A DNA stretch of 64,000 nucleotides. It comes from Glaciecola nitratireducens FR1064 (GTDB lineage Bacteria > Pseudomonadota > Gammaproteobacteria > Enterobacterales > Alteromonadaceae). Under the pieces are notes generated by a model. It was not told the DNA's origin. It saw only the letters and a program-made list of their open reading frames with translations, and made no database searches. Below, in pieces: positions 63,056 through 64,000 of the stretch (its first letter is position 1; each line of letters opens with the position of its first letter). The stretch is from the NCBI RefSeq assembly GCF_000226565.1, contig NC_016041.1, positions 124,001-188,000 on the forward strand. The letters run 5' to 3'. A program made the position numbers and the translations under genes.

Positions 63056-63519
63056 CCGATCTAAATCGCAGAAAAGTGAAAAATATGCTCATCAACCACC
63101 GTTATCAGGGGCGGTTAGTCATCACGGTACTGGCCTTCGGTTTTCTGGCTTGTCTATTCAATGGTCTATTGTTCTACCAGTACGTCACTGAAAATTACAC
63201 CCCGATTCTTGCCGGCGATTATTTTGAGCCCGCCATAATGGAATCATTGGAGCAAGACCTCAAAAATTTCGCGATCACATTGCTGATGCTGTCCCTGCTC
63301 GCCTTCTGCGGCCTGGCCTACTACCTATTAGTCATTACTCACAGAGCGGCTGGTGCTGCCTACCATATCCACCGCGTGATCAAGGAGATTCAGAACGGTA
63401 AACTGACTTCTCGAGTCCATTTGCGCGAAAAAGACGAATATCAAGAGTTGGCTGAGTCTTTCAATGCGCTCATGGATCAAATGCAACAAGAACCGATAAC
63501 GGAACATAAGGAGAATTAA
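63052..63519 (+). CDS. Small two-span HAMP-domain protein
   Basis: A 155-residue protein with helix 1 (about 20-43), a short periplasmic loop of about 30 residues, helix 2 (about 72-95) and a HAMP domain (about 96-148, ending DEYQELAESFNALMDQMQ). It has no kinase, methyl-accepting or cyclase output domain. The start overlaps the c-di-GMP enzyme stop (ATGA). It may associate with the HAMP region of that enzyme as an accessory subunit; this is inference. It resembles a chemoreceptor or histidine kinase cut after its HAMP. Confidence 0.85.
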   Translation: MTDLNRRKVKNMLINHRYQGRLVITVLAFGFLACLFNGLLFYQYVTENYTPILAGDYFEPAIMESLEQDLKNFAITLLMLSLLAFCGLAYYLLVITHRAAGAAYHIHRVIKEIQNGKLTSRVHLREKDEYQELAESFNALMDQMQQEPITEHKEN

Positions 63520-63700
63520 TGCAAATAGAGCCACCCTTTTTAAAATTCACGCTTAACATTCCAAAATAATTGAGTAGCAATTAACAAAACGTTGATATAC
63601 ATCCATGTTTTTCTTTTCAAACTATGTGACTATGATTCTCTATTATTAATGCTACAGTATGTTTTTTTCAGCATTTAAAAAGATAAGCAAGGAGTACAAC

Positions 63701-64000
63701 ATGTTAAAGACTATCCCTGAATTATTACATGACGCTGCCGCGCATGTGAGATGTGTTACCGCAAGTATTGCAGCAGATGAATTAAAAGAAAATCACGGTC
63801 TACTGATAGACGTGCGTGAGCCATCAGAACACTTGGTTAAAAGTGCTGTAGGCGCGATTAATATTCCACGTGGTTTGTTGGAAATGAAACTAATGGAAAT
63901 TGAGAAGGATCCGCTTAAAGCTATTTATTTGCATTGCGCTACCTCAGCAAGAGCGATACTGAGTGCTGAACAACTTGCGAGAATAGGCTATCAAAAAGTT
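63701..64000 (+). CDS. Rhodanese-domain protein (partial, runs off the window)
   Basis: The first 100 residues are present. After MLKTIPELLHDAAAHV comes a rhodanese domain with LLIDVREPSEHLVKSAVGAINIPRG and the active-site Cys in LHCATSARAILSA. AAGGAG lies 7 nt before the ATG. Base composition is back to the AT-leaning background, so the accessory segment ends before it. It would transfer sulfane sulfur or sense it. Confidence 0.88.
   Translation, partial: MLKTIPELLHDAAAHVRCVTASIAADELKENHGLLIDVREPSEHLVKSAVGAINIPRGLLEMKLMEIEKDPLKAIYLHCATSARAILSAEQLARIGYQKV

Noticed and set aside
1-64000. tRNA, rRNA, CRISPR array, intact prophage or transposase
   Set aside because: No cloverleaf, rRNA-like block, regularly spaced repeat or transposase/integrase reading frame was recognised by eye; a tRNAscan-SE and ISfinder search would be decisive.

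Overview
The window looks like chromosomal DNA from a marine, heterotrophic, Gram-negative gammaproteobacterium, most likely an Alteromonadales relative. Supporting features are the AT-leaning composition, lipoprotein and outer-membrane signals, a GH16 laminarinase-type enzyme with a GlyGly-CTERM-like tail, an SAPAS-type PEP-CTERM-like tail, a TRAP transporter, a bd-type oxidase and several c-di-GMP enzymes. The organism is inferred from gene content only. I see no rRNA, tRNA, CRISPR array or intact insertion sequence.

Layout. 0.1-11 kb: a multi-span membrane protein, a YaeR-like VOC protein, then acyl-CoA ligase, thiolase and a FadB-like bifunctional enzyme followed by a complete TRAP transporter (DctP, DctQ, DctM). 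Four matches to one 17-bp IclR-type palindrome punctuate this region. 11-20 kb: a TolB-like/TPR membrane protein, a PEP-CTERM-like exported protein, IclR and LysR regulators, glutaryl-CoA dehydrogenase and a diguanylate cyclase. 19.5-22 kb: a PPK2, amidoligase and class I glutamine amidotransferase operon. 22-26.6 kb: nucleases/phosphatases and an alpha/beta hydrolase with a lipoprotein partner. 26.7-32.5 kb: a cydABDC operon whose oxidase is of the short CIO-like type. 33-43 kb: a flavin monooxygenase, an AEC transporter, a Cys/Met PLP enzyme, a GH16 beta-glucanase with its MFS sugar porter, a GNAT-nitrilase fusion and a FrnE-type DsbA protein. 43-52 kb: NagA, a minute 18-codon gene with a 13-nt match to the 16S anti-Shine-Dalgarno, a NatAB-like ABC exporter, an isochorismatase-like hydrolase, a periplasmic cyclophilin with a second FrnE protein, and a lipoprotein prolyl oligopeptidase. 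52-56 kb: a sugar-acid catabolic group (class II aldolase, enolase-superfamily dehydratase, lactonase, SDR). 56-59 kb: small exported and membrane proteins.

59.4-63.5 kb is the clearest accessory segment. It is visibly richer in G+C than its surroundings. It encodes a GspG-like pseudopilin fused in frame behind a ParD-antitoxin-like remnant, a transmembrane HAMP-GAF-GGDEF-EAL protein and a small two-span HAMP protein, with the second and third genes overlapping. It is preceded by about 160 bp of dense inverted repeats. I regard this as the best candidate for an undescribed envelope-sensing/c-di-GMP system. The window ends inside a rhodanese gene.

How the genes work together: the first 11 kb appear to import an organic acid, activate it to a CoA thioester and degrade it by beta-oxidation. 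GH16 plus the MFS porter form a beta-glucan uptake pair. The 52-56 kb genes would process a sugar lactone to a keto-acid.
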